Assembly: GCA_036186865.1 (NCBI GenBank) | Contig: AP025051.1 | Coordinates: 20,895,724 to 20,959,723, forward strand | DNA: 64,000 nucleotides | Direction: 5' to 3' | Origin: Eustoma russellianum | Taxonomy: Eukaryota > Streptophyta > Magnoliopsida > Gentianales > Gentianaceae | Shown: positions 44,121 through 55,632 of the stretch, piece by piece | Numbering within the stretch: position 1 is the stretch's first letter | Layout: each line of letters starts with the position of its first letter | Program-made: the position numbers and the translations under genes | Notes under the pieces: generated by a model | Told to the model about the DNA's origin: nothing | Databases searched by the model: none | Seen by the model: the letters and a program-made list of their open reading frames with translations, nothing else

Positions 44121-46664
44121 TTAGTACAATCCAAATTTAGTCTTAAAGGCAGTTTTCCATTCATCACCTTCCCTAATTCTCACTTGGAAATACCCTTGTT
44201 TAAGATCTACTTTGCTAAAGCATCTAGACCCATGCAACATATCCAACATGTCATCCAACCTAGGAATAGGGTATCTATACTTCACAGTGATCTTATTGAT
44301 GGCTCTACAATCAGTACACATTCTCCAAGTTCCATCTTTCTTAGGGACAATGATAACAGGAACAGCACAAGGACTCATACTCTCTCTTACTTTACCTTGG
44401 GTCAATAATTCCTCAACTTGTTTTTGGATTTCCTTAGTTTCCTCTGGATTAGCTCTATAGGCAGGTCTGTTTGGCAGAACAGCTCCTGGAATGAAATCTA
44501 TTTGATGCTCAATGCCTCTTAGAGGTGGTAAACCTGGGGAATCTCCTTCAGGAAACAAGCTAGAAAATTCTTGAAGTAAAGATGCAACTTCACTTGGTAA
44601 AGTAGATGGTATTTCAGATGAAGAGAACAGAGTTTCTTTGTAAAGCAAGATATAAACACTTTTGTTTGAATTGATAGCATGGAATACCTCGCTTTGAGAT
44701 GCAAAGAATGCGCTTTTCTTTAGAGATGGTTCAGCAGAAACTTTGATTTCTTTCAGTTCAATTTTAAGATGAGAAGTTTTCAGTTGGTTTTCTTTGATGA
44801 AAATCCTTTCCAATTCCTTTTCTTTTGGATCATTATGGCTTTTTAACATTCGTTGTTGATCCTCAAAGACTTTGTGCGGGGGCAAGACATTTAATTTGAA
44901 CAGTTTGTTGTTATGCCTAAAGGAATATCTATTCAGGTAACCATCATATGTAACCTTGTTGTCAAATTGCCATGGTCTACCTAATAAGATATGACTTGAT
45001 TGCATAGGGGCTACATCACATAACACCTCAGCAGAATACCCACCAATTGATAAAGAAACTAGGACTTGCTTTGTTACTTTAACTTCACCACACTCATTAA
45101 GCCATGTAAGTCTATAAGGACGGGGGTGATTAATTAAAGGTAACTCAAGTTTCCTAACAAGTTCAAAACTTGCAACATTGGTACATGAACCGGAGTCAAT
45201 GATTAAAGTGCAAACTTTCTTTTTAACCATACAGTGAATGTGAAATATGTTCTCTCTTTGTATTTCAGGTTCTTCAGTTTTAATTTGGGCACTTAGAGCT
45301 CGACGGACAACTAAGAACTCTTTTGCTTCACACTCATTAATCTCTTCAATAATCTCTTCTTCTTCCTCACATGTTTGTTCAATTTCATTGTTTTCTTCGC
45401 TCTCCTCCAATTCTTCCTCAGAATAATACTCATTAGACTCTTCAATAAACAAGATGCGTTTAGGGTTGGGACATTGATTAGCAAAACGACCTTTTCCTAA
45501 GCATTTAAAACATTGAATATCACGAGTCTTAAAATTAGGCGTACCTTCCACCTTGGCTTTGCCTTTATCAGTGATTGGAAGCTTTGGACGATTTTGGATA
45601 TTCTGGGTTGATTTTCCTTGGAATCCTCGGCCTTGACCTTGTTGTGGATGGAAAGGCGTCCAGGGCTGTGTTCTAGGAAAACTCAAAGGATTAGTCCGAA
45701 AAGAAGGGTTAGAAGTTTTTACCTTCAATTGTCTTTCCACTTTCTCAGCAATGTGAACCATAGAAGCCAGATCAGAGTAAGGTGTAAGTTCCACCTTAAA
45801 TGCGATTTCTTTGTTCAAACCAGCTAGAAATCTAGCCATTGTGGCTTCCTCAGCTTCTTCTATGTTAGCCGTGGTAAGCAGATGTTCTAATTCTTTATAA
45901 AATTCATCAACAGATCTATTACCTTGAGAAAGTTGTTGCAATTTCTGGAAAATGCTTCTTTCATAGGAAGGAGATATGAATCTCTTCCTCATCTCTTGTT
46001 TCAGCTCGGACCAAGTAACAACAGGGGGCTGTCTTGTTCTTCTCCTGGTGTTCTTCAATTGTTCCCACCAGAGTAAAGCATAATCTACAAATTCAAAAGT
46101 TGCATACCGCACTTTGGCCAATTCAGAATAGTTAGTGCAAGAATACATATGATCTACTTTTGTTTCCCATTGCAGATATGTTTCAGGATCACTTTTCCCT
46201 TGGAAGGGGGGTATTGTCAGTTTAGTAGTAATGAACTCTTCTTCAAGATGTTCATCTCTATCAGGCTGACGTTCATCATATCGTTCTTCCGGATAGTGTT
46301 CTTCATTGTACTCAGGGAGATTATCAAATCTCTCCTCAAAAGAAATGTTCCTACGACCACCATTACTACCTCGACCTCTACCTCTACCTCTAAGTGATGT
46401 GACTTTTCTACGTTCAACATGAGACTCATTACCATAAGAGGTGCCTTCTTGAAAAGGTATACTAGGTTCCTTTTGATCTGAGGTTGGATTTTCTACTTTG
46501 CTTATCCTTTGTTTGTTATCCTCTATGTCACTTCTCATTAAACCAAACTGATTAACAAGGAAAGTGAGTGTTTGCTGTATATTCTCTAGAGTAACAGGGA
46601 CTGGGGATGGGACAGGAGTAGATGGGGACGGGGATGGTGCATTATCTTTCTGTTGGGGACCCAT
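44121..46664 (-). pseudogene. Gag, protease and RT fingers of the gag-pol frame (element C)
   Basis: 847 open residues from MGPQQKDN: RG-rich patch, capsid block, zinc knuckle, acidic spacer, protease (IIDSGSCTNVASF, HILLGRPWQFD) and RT up to FGLY. The knuckle reads CFKCLGKGRFANQC: the zinc-binding His is Arg (codon 45486-45488; B has His). That should impair RNA packaging by this Gag. The frame ends at TAA 44121-44123. Confidence 0.92.
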
Positions 46665-48424
46665 GATTCAGAAAACAATCTCAAAAGCCAATTAAAATAT
46701 TGACAAGATGCAAATACTCTACTTTATGTTGACAATTGTTCAAAACAGCAATTTGGACTATTTCTCCTAAGGATTCAAGAAAATCACAGAAGTCAAATTG
46801 TTGTTCTGGCTGAATGAAATCTACGGGGTTGTTTAAGACAATCCCTTAATTTACTTTACAGCATATGCAATTATCAATTGAAGTAAAGTGAAAGAAAAAG
46901 CACACAAACAAAGTGTCAGCAAGGGTTTGCTTTAGAAACTTTCAATATTTCAAAACTACAACACTTTGGTTCTTTTGGTCACTCTCTTTCTTTTGAGCTT
47001 TGCGCAGGAATTTCCCTTTTGCAATGTTCAACTTTGGGCTTTTCCTCACTTTCTTTCTTGTGCAATTCTCTCTTGTCTTGTACTTGTTGACAAATATTGG
47101 CTTTTCTCTCGTGTATTTCTCAATCAAGCTTAATTTTCTTTCTTTGGGGGGGTTTGCTTGATTGTTGTGAGACTACTCCTCACGGCCTACATGAGTCATT
47201 GCTCACGGCCTTCAATTGCACAAGGTTTGTTGTATTTGGAATTTGAAAGTTTCTCGTACACAACACGGCTAAACACTATGTAGTGAGAAATCAATTCACA
47301 ATTACAACAAGTTCAAATTGAATATAGTGCAAGGTAAGTTCAGAAATTGATCTAAAACAACAATTGGATAGCTCTTTAACAGTGTGGGGCTTAAACAATT
47401 CCTAACTTCCAGGATGTATCTAAGTCCAACAAGTTGTTTGAAACAATTGAAATCAACAAAAAGATATAGCTATTAGCATTCACCAAGATTTCAAATGAGC
47501 TTTAAAGAGTTGTTCTAAACACACGGTTTGGGCAATTGTCCTTTTTTCTTTTTTCTGTTTTTGATGCAAATGATCTAACTAATATTAAGATAGCTAAATG
47601 CAACTTAGTTGTTTCTAAATGCAATTATAAGGGATGATTACTCTAACAACTAATGGAAATCAGTTTTGATGCAAACTAGCTAACTTGTTTTGTTTTGTTT
47701 TTAAGTTATCTATTCTACTTGTTTTTGTTTTGGTTTTCGTTTGTATGATGCAATCAGTTTCTAAACTAGATGATACTAGATGCAAGTCTTTGTATTCTAC
47801 TTAACACACGTATATCAACTAGAAACTAGGCAGCAAACATAGTTAACTAAAACTACTTTTTTTTTCTTAGTTTTCGGTTTCTCTTGTACTAAACTAAACA
47901 ACCAACTATACCTTTAAACTATGTTGCAAACTAGTCTAACTAAGCTAAATAAGGCAGCAACTAAAACGTCTAAAACAGATTGCACACAACTACTAAAAAC
48001 AGAATTTAATGACTTGATTACAAACTAAACTACCAACTAATCTATTTTTGTGTTCAAAGTTTTCTGTTTTAAGGACTCAACTAATCTACCGTTTAAACTT
48101 CTAGATTAGGACCTAATGAACATTGTCTAAGCTAGATTGAACAAGAACAACAAGTTTCACACGGTTTTGATCTAAACTACACAAACAGATTCTAATAACA
48201 CTTAAGTCTAGTATAAGTTATTTTTTGTGGTATTTTCGGTTTTGCTACTTAAAACTAACTTACCAAACTGTTGTAAACTAACTAATAAACACTTTAAAAC
48301 ATAAAGTAACTATCTAAATTAACAGATTCTAAATGGACATAAAAACAGTCTACTACACGGTTTTGGGCAGCATCATTCATATGCAAGTTTAAACAATGTA
48401 AACATGAATAGAAGACTAACCAAC
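46665..48424 (-). other. Leader of element C
   Basis: 1.76 kb, full-length compared with B. It carries a diverged leader stem-loop at 46821-46855 (minus strand GGGATTGT...ACAACCCC), about 165 bp upstream of the gag start. 46741-47840 is absent from B but has counterparts in E. Confidence 0.7.
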
Positions 48425-48437
48425 GCTCTGATACCAA
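48425..48437 (-). other. Primer binding site of element C
   Basis: Minus strand TTGGTATCAGAGC next to the 5' LTR. Confidence 0.85.
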
Positions 48438-48438
48438 T

Positions 48439-49315
48439 TGATGAGCCAAATAAAGGCTAGAAAACGTTTCCTAGACTTTGTCTTCTATTCCAAATTGATT
48501 TGAACCTCAGCTATGGGAAAGAACATCACAATGACACCCCTTGAACTGTAACCGTTTGTTCTTGGCTCAATTTATACCAACACCTCTTCCTCTTTGGCAT
48601 TCCTACACATCTAAAACCTCATTGAGACCCTAAGATGCTGTAAACCAAAAATGAAGTAAATACTAACAAGTTCTAGGCTTTGAACTTGAAAGAAACCGTT
48701 AGTGGCTTAAGCTTCAACTAGAAAAGTTGAGAATTCCTTAAAGGAAGTTTTGATTGAAATGTGTTTGATAATCTGGTTGTTTGTACATTCAGGTTCCTAA
48801 CCTACTTATAACAAATGAAAATTACAAAGGGTACAAGGTTTAAAATACAAAGTACAAGTCTAAAAAGAACATGCTTGCTTTTGAACAATTTTGGTTCCAA
48901 GAAAGCTGGTTGCTTTGCCGTTTCTTCCTTGCTTGTTTTCAGCCTTCTTTCTTGATCAATTTTGATTGGATAATACTTTGAGCAGCTTGCTTTGAATTGC
49001 CTTTGATTGGTTGTAAGTTTGGCTTTGAATTTTCAAACCAATTAAGCCTTAATCAGCCGATTTCTTCAAAGGAGTTGATTGGATCAAATTTTGTGCAGCT
49101 TGCTTGCTTGTCTCTAACTTGATTTTGATTGGTTTGAATATTTGCAAGACTTCTTCCTATTGGTTAAAGCTTTGAGCAGCTTGTCCATCCTTGTTTGCGT
49201 GGAGAACAATTCTTGAATTTGACATGAGTGCTTGTCACCTCCTTGCTTGTAAGCTACTTGCTTATCACCTCCTCGCTTGAACAAAAATTCAGGTTCTAAT
49301 TGCATTTTCAAGCTA
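48439..49315 (-). repeat. Truncated 5' LTR of element C
   Basis: 877 bp matching 40770-41645, then cut at 'ttttcaagcta', where F starts. The remaining 310 or so bases of the LTR are not found elsewhere in the window, so the insertion of F was followed by a deletion or rearrangement. Confidence 0.85.
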
Positions 49316-50708
49316 TGATGAGGATCAAGGGTCCGATGAGGATCAAGGGCCCCATCAAGAGGTTAAGGGTCCTATAACAAGAAGGAGGGCAAGGGAACTT
49401 TGTCATCAAGTTGCCACCTTCTTGTACAAGCATGTTCAAGATGAACCAAAGACTCCTTGGGTTCATTTCATTGAACCTTCAACTTGAACGTGTATCAGCA
49501 TGCACGTCTACATTCTGTCTTTAAATTTTATCTTGTGTCGTGTGATCTTAGTTTTATGTATTTGCTTTGTAGGTAAATTAGGTACATGAAATGTTTGAAG
49601 AGAATGTTTGAAAAGAATGTTTGAAGAGAATGTTTGAAGAGAATATTTGAAGAGAATGTTTGTCTACGCTAAGACAAATTCAAAGGTGTCCAAGATAAAG
49701 TCTCTTGTTCAAATTGAAATCAAACATCATCTACAACATATCACAAGGGGCGGCCACTTTAAGCTAAAGGATGACATCTTACTTGAATTTAAACTTGAAG
49801 ATAAACTTGAATTTAAATTCAACCTTGATTTGAATTCAAGTTTCAACCAGATTAAGCCTTCAAGTTCAAGATGAGTTCAGCCAAGTCTCACAAGCCAATC
49901 CACACGCCATGAAGAGAGAGAAGGAGATAAAATTCATCCAAGTTTGAATTCAAATTCAAACTTAATTTAAATTCAAACTTCAACCATCTTTTGCATTCAA
50001 CATTTCAGCCATTTGAAGACATCTCACACGCCTTGCTATCCTTCCACACGCCAACTTGGAGATAAGAAAAGGATGGGATCATAATTCAAAGATTGAATTC
50101 AAGTTGGAAGTCAAATTGAATCCAATCTTCAACTAGCCTTTGAATTCAAGTTCAACCACTTCATCTACATCTCCAACGCCAATTTCATCACCAAACATGA
50201 CCAGATTCATTGAAGATAATGTCTTGCAAGATTTGAAGTTTTAGCTAGGATTTGTTTTAGCTTTGAATTTAAATAGTTTTCAATTTTTAAACATTGTTAG
50301 CTAGCTTTATTTTGAATTAGTTCTAGATATTTTAAGGCTCAAGTTCAGCCTATAAATAGAGCCTTAGGGGACGCTTGAAAGAACACCTTTTGATGAATAA
50401 GAATCCTTGATATTTCTTTCACTTTGTGTGAGACTTTGTTTTCTTGGTTTTGCATTGAAAACCTAGGTTAAGATCCTTCAAAGTTGACCATATTGAAGGT
50501 ATTGCCATTGCTTAAAGGTGCCGTACAGGAGGGCCGTTTTGGTTTGCCTGATCAACGACCATCTTGAAGTGTTGGTCTTGCTCATTCGTTTAATCCACAC
50601 GTTTTTAATCACTAAGGAAGCAAGGGGAAGTCTTCTTCCTTGTGCCTAACCCTTTGTGAAAGACGTTTGGAAGGTGGAATCGTTGGAGCCCACGAGTTGC
50701 ACGCATCA
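49316..50708 (+). repeat. LTR of fragment F
   Basis: 1393 bp, TGATGAGGATC...CGCATCA. TATA box TATAAATA at 50351-50358. TTGAATTCAA-type words at 49790-50160 as in A. It carries a private 13-bp minisatellite at 49590-49665. Confidence 0.88.
49590..49665 (+). repeat. 13-bp minisatellite (ATGTTTGAAGAGA)n
   Basis: Five to six near-perfect copies of atgttTGAAGAGA in tandem, absent from the LTRs of A and G at the same place. Recent slippage expansion. Confidence 0.85.
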
Positions 50709-50710
50709 AA

Positions 50711-50723
50711 TTGGTATCAGAGC
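50711..50723 (+). other. Primer binding site of fragment F
   Basis: TTGGTATCAGAGC two bases after the LTR. Confidence 0.85.
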
Positions 50724-51488
50724 CCAGGTTACTCTATTCCACCATCTATCATTTCCTTTTCGTTTGAGTCTAGTCATTTCAATTTCAGTTGAGTCCTTCT
50801 TCTACTCCTCACTCTGCACGTCCTGCATTTCATACAAAAAAAAAGAAAACAAAAACGTCCACATTAGCTTTGAGTCCTTGCACGTTGCTGCATTTTGCTT
50901 TTCATCATTCAAGTGTCATTTCCTTTATTTTCTTTCGTATCACAATCTGATTTTGAGTCGTTCAAACTTGAACAAATTAGGGTTCATTGCATTTTAGGGT
51001 ACATTCAGCCTTCTTTTAAATATTCCAACCATCAGCCTAAAAAGCTACCTCGGTTTCAAATCATCTTGTTGCTACCGAAGCTTTTAGTTGGTGATGATTG
51101 TATGCATCTTGTGATTCGCATTGTGATTGATTTCATGCTACAGATCTAGTAGTCCTACGTGTGCTTGTCTTCACAACCTACTTGCAACACCAACCAACCC
51201 CTAAAAAACAGCCCCACACCCCACGGCCAACCAACTCCACCCCCCAACCCAACCCTAAAACTCACCAACCTGATCCCAAATAACCCTATTTACACCCCAC
51301 ACAAAAAGCCCCAAACCAATTTTATCAAATACAATCAGATTCTAAAGATCCCAATTCATTCAAATAAACCCTAACCCTAGAATTTGAATTTTGTCCAAAT
51401 TCTGTCCTAAACCAGCCAATACCCAAATTGACCACACCAATCATCAATTACCAACCCAAATAGTCCATCTACAACGCCCATTCCGTTC

Positions 51489-54103
51489 CTATAACAAGTT
51501 CATACACGTATGAATAATAAACACGAGATGAATGATTCCAGTGAGACAGATATGTTATGTTATGTTAATGATCATGATTATGTTATGTTATGTTGTAGCA
51601 CTGTCCTGCCATCGCGACCGGAGTGGTAGGTGTTAGGAGCCCATGTTTACATTATGGCTGGGTGTAACACCGGGTCTGGGACACAGGATCTCAGTCATAA
51701 TACATCACCGTTAGCACATCTACATCTGTCTATGATGTTTTATGTCGTATATGTACTATATTTGGGAATCATTCGGTATGTCGTGCATTATTATTCCAAT
51801 GAAAAGTGCTATATCCAATGATGAAAATGTTATGTCTTCATATTATGAAAATGTTGTTAGTGTATGTGCCCTAGGCCATGATTTGGATATTTATGTTATG
51901 CATTTATTATTAATAAAAGAGGTTTTATTATCATTATTGTTGGTTAGTATGTTACACAATTTTGATATATGTCCCTGATTCATTATTGTTATGGAGATAA
52001 AATAATTTATAATCAGTATGAGTATTGATTTGATGATCATAAGATGATTATGTGTATGGTGATACGAATCAATCTCATAGATACTTGTTAGAGAACAGTG
52101 TATTGGATAGACCCATCATGAGATTGCTACATGGATTAGCGTCATAAGTAAATCTCATGATAGTCATGTTTTAATCCTTTGACTTGAGATTGTCATAGAT
52201 TCCAACATAAGGACTATTATATTTTGACATGATCAAACGTTATCCGTAACTGGATAATAATAAAGGTCATGATTGAATGTGATAGAAATTATGTAGAGGA
52301 TATTGAACAATCAAGATAGAATTTGTCCCTCTCTTTTGAGAGAGATATCTTTGGGCCCCTCGATTAGTGAGACTGTGAAATGCATGGCCGTGCTCAAATG
52401 AATTGATAGTGTGATCAATATCATTTGTTTTATCAGCCTACTTAGAGATCGAGTAATCATATGTTTGAACTATATAAGTATGACGCTGACCATGACTTAT
52501 GTTCAAACTAGATATCGTGTGACAAAGGGATTAATGCATGTACTATTATTAGGCTAGTTGGACTTTACTCGTATTAATTGGGTAGTTGTAATGCCTTGCT
52601 AGAGGCCAATTACGACTTGTTGGTTTAATAGAGATTTAATCAACTGCCAATTAATATGGGCCTATCGGGTCACACACAAGAATGCGTATGGCTGAGATTA
52701 ATAATATTAATAATATTAATATTGGATATTAATTATTATTATTATTATTATCGTTTTTTTAATATTAATAATATTAATATTGGATATTAATTATTATTAT
52801 TATTATTAATTTCGTTTTTTTATGTATATATTTATATCATCGGATAATAACAGAGAATCCATATCTGATATGGATTTTGATTGGTGTTATCTAATCCTAA
52901 CAGAATCCGTATTTGATGCGGATTATGATAGGTATTAACCAATCCGATGAGGAATCGGATTTTGATATCTATATATATGTACGGAGCATGGTGTATCTCG
53001 TACAACACACAACCATTAGAAAACGAAAGGGCAAGAATCGTTTTTGTGAAAACGAAATTCTTCAGCCGCGCCGTTTGAAGAGCTAGCACTCCGGGCGGAA
53101 GCGTTCGTGTGGATACCGACAGAGGGTGATCGTATTTTCGCACCTCTTCCATCTGCAGATTTCGAATCTACGGAGGTAATTTTCGAGTTTCTTTCATCGA
53201 ATTAAACGAACAACATGGATCCTTGGTAGGAAATCGGAGATCAAGTTTTTGTTTTTCGCTGCGCATTTTTGCAGTGATCTCGGTTGATTTCCTAACAAAT
53301 GTCATGTTATGTAAGTTATGAAAATCATGTTACGTTTATGAAAATTCATGTTTTATGTCTCATGTCAAGACATGCTTATGAAAAGTCATATTTTAAGCAT
53401 CATGTTATGACCATGTTACCTTAGGTTATGGTTGGAATATCCATAAGTTTTTTATGTCCTTAAGTTGATTAAGGAAGACTATGTATGAAGGTGTAATGGC
53501 TATAAGATATGACCTCAGTATGATATGGATTAGAATGTAAGTATTGACAGGTATGTTAGGGATGGACTGAGGTAGAAAGTTATGATATCTATGATATGTT
53601 GTTCTATACTTGTATCATGCCTCTTTTAAGTGTAATGGAGATGCGCTTATTTAAGTTTGTTATTATGTTTGTACCTCGTCTTCCCATGCATGATTCACAT
53701 ATCGTATCTAGTAGGACTACTTGCTGGGCGATTATGTTGTTTATCGCTCATACTTGTCTTATCACTTTACAGATAGCAGGTACCACGATACTGGCTTGTT
53801 GAGGATAGGCCAGATACATCATTGATAGCAAGGAAGTGTGCTGAGAGATTATGTAGAAGATGTTATTTATGGGATTATCATGTATTTATAATAATTTAGT
53901 GTACATCATCAGACGATTTGTACCGAAGTGTAATGTATAGTGATGCATGTCGATTGTGTTTTGTTTATGTTTATGTTGCTTCCGCTTATCGATTCATTAT
54001 TTATGTTGACATGCATATGTATAATATCGACACCTTATACTTCTCGTAGTAGAGTACACCGGGTGCACTAGGCCGAAATCCTAGTTTCGGGCGAGGTGCT
54101 ACA
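51489..54103 (+). mobile_element. 5' LTR of element H (3' part), split by a solo LTR
   Basis: The LTR end at 54103 (GTGCTACA) is followed by a PBS. The portion 51489-51854 continues at 53303 once the solo LTR is removed. It includes TTATG-type short repeats (51551-51597) and the 'cttgctgggcgat..gtttatcgctca' block shared with 1-769. The LTR start is missing because of the break with F at 51488. Confidence 0.7.
51855..53297 (+). mobile_element. Second copia-type solo LTR
   Basis: 1443 bp, TGTTAG...CTAACA, perfect TSD AATGT (51850-51854 and 53298-53302). Highly similar to 15272-16726 across its length, with small indels in the (TTA)n tracts. TATA-like stretch at about 52965-52980. No interior, hence a solo LTR. 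Confidence 0.9.
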
Positions 54104-54105
54104 GG

Positions 54106-54117
54106 TGGTATCAGAGC
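54106..54117 (+). other. Primer binding site of element H
   Basis: TGGTATCAGAGC two bases after the LTR end at 54103. Confidence 0.85.
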
Positions 54118-54309
54118 AAAGGCTCTAGAGCCATCGCGGACACATAAAGTAAACAACGACATGAACTTAAGAAGTGATCTTGGAATTTAAGAAATAATTA
54201 TAGACGTAAGACACGATCCTGGATGAAAGTGACAGCATTAGTATAAGAAAAATAGAATGGTATTAGACAGATACGAGTTGTGACACAAGGAGTTAAGAGT
54301 TAAACAGTA

Positions 54310-54972
54310 CAACGTCCATTGATCAAAGAACTCATAATCTCTTGTGGCTTTGCCAGGATTTCTCCACTAGGGAAGATCTTTGAAAGGTTGATAAGGCTAT
54401 ACTGTATCGCTGAAGAGAAACCAGAGAACATAGCCCAATAGTAATATAAGTAGGTCATTTGAGCTTTCCAACATTTATACATGACAAGTCACCAGAATAC
54501 CTCAATTCTAGTTTTCTGTTAGTAACATAGTAGTCATAAACTGTGATTTCTATAGCTTCAGATTCACTGTCTGTATTTTTTTGTTGCTTCAACGTAAATA
54601 GTTGATCGTGGCTAGGTTTTTCACTTAACCCAGTTATTTTGTACTCTTGATTAAATGGGCTTACCCTCACCCTCAAGTTCTTCAAAGTTCGTTTTGCCTT
54701 GAACCAGTCAATGGAATATGGATCTCTAACTTTCTGATTTTTGATGAGAAAGTTTACCCTGGGTCCTGGTCGGATTATCATGGTTGTAGATACATCAATG
54801 TTTAGGGATAAAAGCACCCTGAGTTGTACAAAAAACTAGAATGGAACACTGTAATGGAAGAACTATATATCCACGCTTTTCACGTCCACTTTAAAGTGAT
54901 TTGTATAAAGTTGAATCTTCTGGCTCTTAGCACCTTGATCATGCCTAGCCATCGGAACACGAAACTTCTTTT
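54310..54972 (-). pseudogene. ARGONAUTE (AGO4-clade) fragment, intronless and decayed
   Basis: The longest open part (54455-54817) reads LNIDVSTTMIIRPGP, NQKVRDPYSIDW, AKRTLKNLRVRVSP, EYKITGLSEKP, then LRYSGDLSCINVGK, which I recognise as the PAZ region of plant AGO4/6/9-type ARGONAUTEs. Past a TGA (Arg codon in the family) the same frame continues with LCSLVSLQRY and SSLVEKS, then a 1-base deletion. Upstream, after two stops, the same frame gives VPMAR, QKIQLYTNHFKVDV and FFHYSV, the AGO N-terminal region. The residues between (most of the N domain, roughly 200 aa) are missing. No introns interrupt the PAZ part, so an mRNA origin is likely. AGO4-clade proteins load 24-nt siRNAs in RNA-directed DNA methylation. 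No functional protein can result. Confidence 0.88.
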
Positions 54973-55595
54973 GACAGTTTCAGGTTCAGGCTTATTTGGG
55001 GTAATATTTTGAGATACTGTTGGAATTTCGTAGGCAGACTAAGCTATGATCTGCAGTAGAACTATAAATAGTGAATTATAAGAATTATGACGAATAGGGT
55101 TTGGTAAGTACATTGCACAAATGATACGTCTAGGATTAAGACGGTGAATTTAGAAATTTTCAGTGTAGGTCAAATATGTGAGTCACGTTAGAGATGCAAG
55201 TTCATAGCGATAAAAGCACGATTATATAAGTAGAGATAAGGATATAATAAGTCATTCATATCGGAAGTAAATTATGAATTCTGAAGGACGACGGATTGCC
55301 TGGTTGGAATTAGTGGGCGTAAGTTGAATCTGAGTAAGCATGACTAAATCGGAGTTGATATGATTTAAATGGATTAGTATTAGCGGCTGAAATTAGTAAG
55401 TATAAAAGTTAGTATAACGTGCAGAAATATAAGGTTGTAGAATACCTAAGCGGATTAATAGGAGGATGCAGTAATAACAATTTAAGGGGAATCTTGTTAT
55501 AAGTCCGCGAATGCTAAGTTGAATGATATGCAATTAAGCGATGACACTAGAAATTAAGTGTTTAAATTCTTAAGAGTAGGATCGATACAACTCCT

Positions 55596-55632
55596 AAGTT
55601 TCAAGGACGAAACTTTTTATAAGGGGGGAGAA
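55596..55632 (+). promoter_or_regulatory. Palindrome and polypurine tract of element H
   Basis: AAGTTTC (55596-55602) and GAAACTT (55609-55615) form an inverted repeat in the same place as the palindromes of A, C, D and G. The tract AAGGGGGGAGAA (55621-55632) abuts the LTR start TGTTACGTCCCG at 55633. Confidence 0.8.

Larger units (their letters stand above)
40770..49315 (-). mobile_element. Element C: Ty3/gypsy gag-pol retrotransposon, 5' LTR truncated
   Basis: Sister of B, same strand. 3' LTR 40770-41957, gag-pol 41765-46664, leader to 48424, PBS 48425-48437, and 5' LTR from 48439, which stops at 49315 where F begins. The left flank is GTTTG; the matching right flank is lost. The gag-pol frame has one nonsense codon (44121-44123), one frameshift (about 42915) and a lost zinc-knuckle His, but keeps YFDD. 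Confidence 0.92.
49316..51488 (+). mobile_element. Fragment F: A-family LTR plus leader, plus strand
   Basis: LTR 49316-50708, PBS 50711-50723 and about 765 bp of leader homologous to A in reverse orientation. It stops at 51488 (ccattccgttcc), where A continues differently. No gag remains. The LTR start encodes the Pol tail block (GPITRRRARELCHQV), confirming A-type rather than G-type. Confidence 0.85.
54118..55632 (+). mobile_element. Interior of element H: no gag-pol, carries a captured gene fragment
   Basis: Only 1.5 kb separate the PBS from the polypurine tract, with no Gag, protease, RT or integrase similarity. About 660 bp of it, in antisense, is AGO-derived. 55020-55590 shows nothing recognisable. 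This is the layout of a non-autonomous or internally deleted LTR element that has captured host sequence. Confidence 0.8.

Noticed and set aside
51489..51854. Direct continuity of X (ending 21723) with H's LTR
   Set aside because: Both are Tekay/Del-like, but I find no overlapping sequence between X and H's LTR parts that would prove they are one element.
54300..54482. 60-residue frame starting MYKCWKAQMTYLY
   Set aside because: A shifted frame across the AGO fragment; the AGO similarity lies mainly in the neighbouring frame.
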